Source of the DNA: Candidatus Peregrinibacteria bacterium RIFOXYB2_FULL_32_7
GTDB lineage: Bacteria > Patescibacteriota > Gracilibacteria > UBA1369 > GWF2-33-10
Direction of reading: 5' to 3'
Assembly (NCBI GenBank): GCA_001787465.1
Contig: MFXJ01000009.1
Coordinates: forward strand, 1-15,154
DNA length: 15,154 bases
Below are positions 12,736 through 15,154 of this stretch, one piece after another. The position numbers and the translations under genes are program-made. Below the pieces are notes generated by a model. The model did no database searches. It saw only the letters and a list, made by a program, of their open reading frames with translations, and had not been told where the DNA came from. Every line of letters begins with the position of its first letter. Within the stretch, counting starts at the first letter, position 1.

Positions 12736-15154
12736 ATGGAAAACAAAAATTGGAGGCTGAAGGCCTTAATTGGCGGTTTAGTTACAGTTGTATTAATAGT
12801 AGCAGTAGCTACTTATTTCGACGTATTCTCTAATTTAGACGTTAAGCAAATTGCTCAAAGTCTAAATAAGAATTTACAGGCTAATTCTTTTGTAGGTGGT
12901 GATATTACTCTTACTGATAAGACTTGGTCGAATATGGTAGTTACGCCTGGAAGTGATTTTATTCCAATTTACGCTATTAAATTTATTAATACCGCAAGTG
13001 CTGGGAATTTAACAAGAGTGCAGGTTAAATTGACAGCTTCTGATGGAGCGTCTTTTGATGTTGGCGCTAATACTTCTAATGTGCTTCGCGATATAAATGA
13101 TGGAGGAATAACTTTATGGAAAAATCTTGATCAAGGAACTGAATTTGGTGTTACTGATCAATTTACCTCGGTGAATCCTGCTAATTATGTTGATAATGCT
13201 GGTAATTATAGAATTAATTTGAATTTAAATTTTCCGCAAGATTTAAATGATAATGATATATATTTTGTTGCCATTAAGACAGATGAGTATGGAATAATTG
13301 CTAATAGTAGGTTTCAGGTTGGCATTAATTCTATTACGACTAGTGGTACATCACCTACCATTACACCAGTGCTGTCTAATCAAATACAAATGGACGCTGG
13401 TTCAGGAGTATCAAAAGTTGTAGTTGATGGATCTTTAAGTAGTGCGGGCACAACTATCGATATATATTTTAGTCAATCGATGGATCCTAATGTAATTACT
13501 TGGGCTGATAATGGAGAAGGAGATTATTATGCTAACCAAATTTTTTGGGCAGAAGATCCTGACACTTTTACGTCTCATAATTTTGGAACAAATGCTTTAG
13601 CGACATTCGGACAAAATAAAGTTGCTAATGATAAAGTTACAATTACACTTGGAGCTTCGCCAACTATTGCTGATGGTGACGAGATATGGGTTGGTTTTCC
13701 AACTAGCAGTAATAATTGGCTTAGCGAACCTATAACTATAGATGTTACAGGACCAAGTCTTACTGCCGCATATTTATATACTGATAACAATTTTGATCAG
13801 CAGGCTAGTCAGCAAGGTGAAACTTTGCTTCTTTTGTTTAGTGAAGATATTGACGTCTCTACTATACAACCTATGAATTTAGCTAGTAGAGTTACTTCTA
13901 GTTTTGGTAGTTTTGGCGATCAAGCTAGTGTGTTTTGGGTAAATAATAAAATGTTACAAGTTATTTTGGGTTCCAATGCTGTTAATACCGTTGGAGCAAC
14001 TTTGACTCTTTCTAATCAAGTTACAGATTTAAATAGCAATCCAGCTTCTACTGCGCCAGGACCTCAAATTGTGGCTGCGACTGTACGTGGACCAACTTAT
14101 GTAGCTATGGATGATATAGATACGCAGAATTGGGGAATTGATGGGCAAGATATATATGTAGAATGGGGTGGAACTACATATGAAGATCAGACTCTTCATT
14201 TTAATGTATATATTTTACCATCAAACGTATTATTTGATAGAGACGTTCATACTAAGTTAAATAACGACCCTATCCCTATTAATAAAACAGGTTTTAGTGG
14301 TAATAATGGTGTATTAAACGCGCATCCATCTGCTTATATTGAGACAGAACGTATGCTTAAAGGCGATAGCCGTTCAAATTACAGTAATTTTAGCACATTT
14401 TTTGAATTTAAGTCTGGCGAACTATATAAAGCTTATGTGGAAGCGTGTAATGCGGACGAAGATCAATGTTCAATTCCTTCAGAAAGTTCAAGTAAATCTT
14501 TCATAGAAGATAGTGATTTAGGAGGCGATTTCTTTAGTCAGCAAGGATGGCAAACAACTTTTGTTGAAGGATCTGTTCCTTCGGGCGGAAGTACAGTAAG
14601 TACTAATCATAAAGTATTTGCTTTGAAATTTTCTGCTCCGATGAATTCAAGTACAATTACTGGTAGTAGTTTAACTTTAACTGATGATGCAGCCCCAGTT
14701 ACTGGAGCTGTTAGTTATGATAGCGAGGAATGGGTAGCTTTTTTCAAAATTAATAGCGAATATGGAAGTTTTTCAGCTGGTAGTAATTTAATACTTACGC
14801 TTCTTGACGCACAGGATATGAGTGGTAATAATGTGTCATTTACTAATTATTATACGGTTGGTAGCAGTGCTGATAATACTGCGCCGATAGTATCGTGGAC
14901 AGAGCCTGATGATGAAACTACTGATGTATCAACTTTGACTGATGGTATTAGAATTGCTTTTAATGAGGCATTGGATCCGACGACCGTAACATCAAGCTCA
15001 TGGGCGGCAACACCTAGTGTTACAGTATCAACTATTTATGATCCATTTTTTCAAGGTATTGCTTTAGAATTTGATAATTCTGCTTTGCAAGGAAATACAG
15101 CCTATACGATAACTTTATTAGGTAATGTGATTAAAGATGGGGCTGGAAATTCTT
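12736..15154 (+). CDS. Membrane-anchored surface protein with Big_5/SbsA-like Ig-type repeats (3' end outside the window)
   Basis: The frame is open from ATG 12736 to the window end, over 800 codons, with no stop seen. Residues ~8-28 form one hydrophobic segment (L-K-A-L-I-G-G-L-V-T-V-V-L-I) after a basic start, acting as a signal peptide or signal anchor; the rest is predicted outside. The body is rich in S, T, N, G and D and nearly free of Cys. A strand motif recurs at about residues 239, 362, 625 and 736: I-Y-F-S-Q-S-M-D, L-L-F-S-E-D-I-D, L-K-F-S-A-P-M-N, I-A-F-N-E-A-L-D. Each is followed by T/V-rich sequence, the hallmark of SbsA/Big_5 Ig-like domains. The last unit begins with T-A-P-I-V-S-W-T-E-P. 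Such proteins are cell-surface or S-layer components; the partner is unknown. It has its own promoter, separate from the tRNA genes. Confidence 0.88.
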   Translation, partial: MENKNWRLKALIGGLVTVVLIVAVATYFDVFSNLDVKQIAQSLNKNLQANSFVGGDITLTDKTWSNMVVTPGSDFIPIYAIKFINTASAGNLTRVQVKLTASDGASFDVGANTSNVLRDINDGGITLWKNLDQGTEFGVTDQFTSVNPANYVDNAGNYRINLNLNFPQDLNDNDIYFVAIKTDEYGIIANSRFQVGINSITTSGTSPTITPVLSNQIQMDAGSGVSKVVVDGSLSSAGTTIDIYFSQSMDPNVITWADNGEGDYYANQIFWAEDPDTFTSHNFGTNALATFGQNKVANDKVTITLGASPTIADGDEIWVGFPTSSNNWLSEPITIDVTGPSLTAAYLYTDNNFDQQASQQGETLLLLFSEDIDVSTIQPMNLASRVTSSFGSFGDQASVFWVNNKMLQVILGSNAVNTVGATLTLSNQVTDLNSNPASTAPGPQIVAATVRGPTYVAMDDIDTQNWGIDGQDIYVEWGGTTYEDQTLHFNVYILPSNVLFDRDVHTKLNNDPIPINKTGFSGNNGVLNAHPSAYIETERMLKGDSRSNYSNFSTFFEFKSGELYKAYVEACNADEDQCSIPSESSSKSFIEDSDLGGDFFSQQGWQTTFVEGSVPSGGSTVSTNHKVFALKFSAPMNSSTITGSSLTLTDDAAPVTGAVSYDSEEWVAFFKINSEYGSFSAGSNLILTLLDAQDMSGNNVSFTNYYTVGSSADNTAPIVSWTEPDDETTDVSTLTDGIRIAFNEALDPTTVTSSSWAATPSVTVSTIYDPFFQGIALEFDNSALQGNTAYTITLLGNVIKDGAGNS

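Noticed and set aside
13575..13790. Open frame of 71 codons on the - strand
   Set aside because: Antisense to the surface protein gene, whose frame is continuous and domain-bearing.

Overview
The window looks like a piece of a small-genome, AT-rich bacterium, most likely a Patescibacteria/CPR member of the Parcubacteria type. This is inferred from overall gene style and not from a marker gene. The genome uses ATG and TTG starts, TGA as a normal stop, and none of the nine starts I examined has a well-spaced Shine-Dalgarno. It also carries hairpin-forming dispersed repeats and a large membrane-anchored Ig-like surface protein.

Left part (1-7209). A class I SAM-methyltransferase-like gene, probably cut at its 5' end by the window edge, is followed by a multi-TM sensor histidine kinase, both on the + strand. 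A large inverted repeat separates the kinase from a convergent single-domain response regulator. On the - strand, read right to left, a comF-family gene, a Wzy/O-antigen-ligase-like membrane protein and a GT4 glycosyltransferase form a likely envelope-polysaccharide cluster, with the response regulator downstream under its own candidate promoter.

Middle part (7234-11968). A restriction-modification island contains a single-chain nuclease-methylase-specificity protein (1038 aa), a RhuM-family protein and an internally shortened BRO-N/DinD-like protein. It is bounded by a perfect 12-bp direct repeat. The right copy is the CCA-bearing 3' end of an intact tRNA-Ile2(CAT) gene. This is the classical geometry of an element integrated at a tRNA 3' end, although no integrase gene is present. 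The left end holds a start-less gene tail whose frame would join that of the DinD-like gene if the two repeats were recombined.

Right part (11959-15154). tRNA-Ile2 (- strand) and tRNA-Val (+ strand) diverge from back-to-back promoters. tRNA-Val and tRNA-Gln converge on a 138-bp spacer of hairpin repeats whose loop sequence is shared while the stems are built from each tRNA's own CCA end. After an extended -10 promoter, a large open gene with no stop in the window encodes an N-terminally anchored surface protein with at least four SbsA/Big_5-like Ig-type repeats.

The observations most worth following are the tRNA-bounded R-M island with its coding-frame join, the hairpins built on tRNA CCA ends, the repeat captured in frame inside the polymerase gene, and the compositional mosaic within the R-M gene (about 42% against 22% GC in 300-bp segments).
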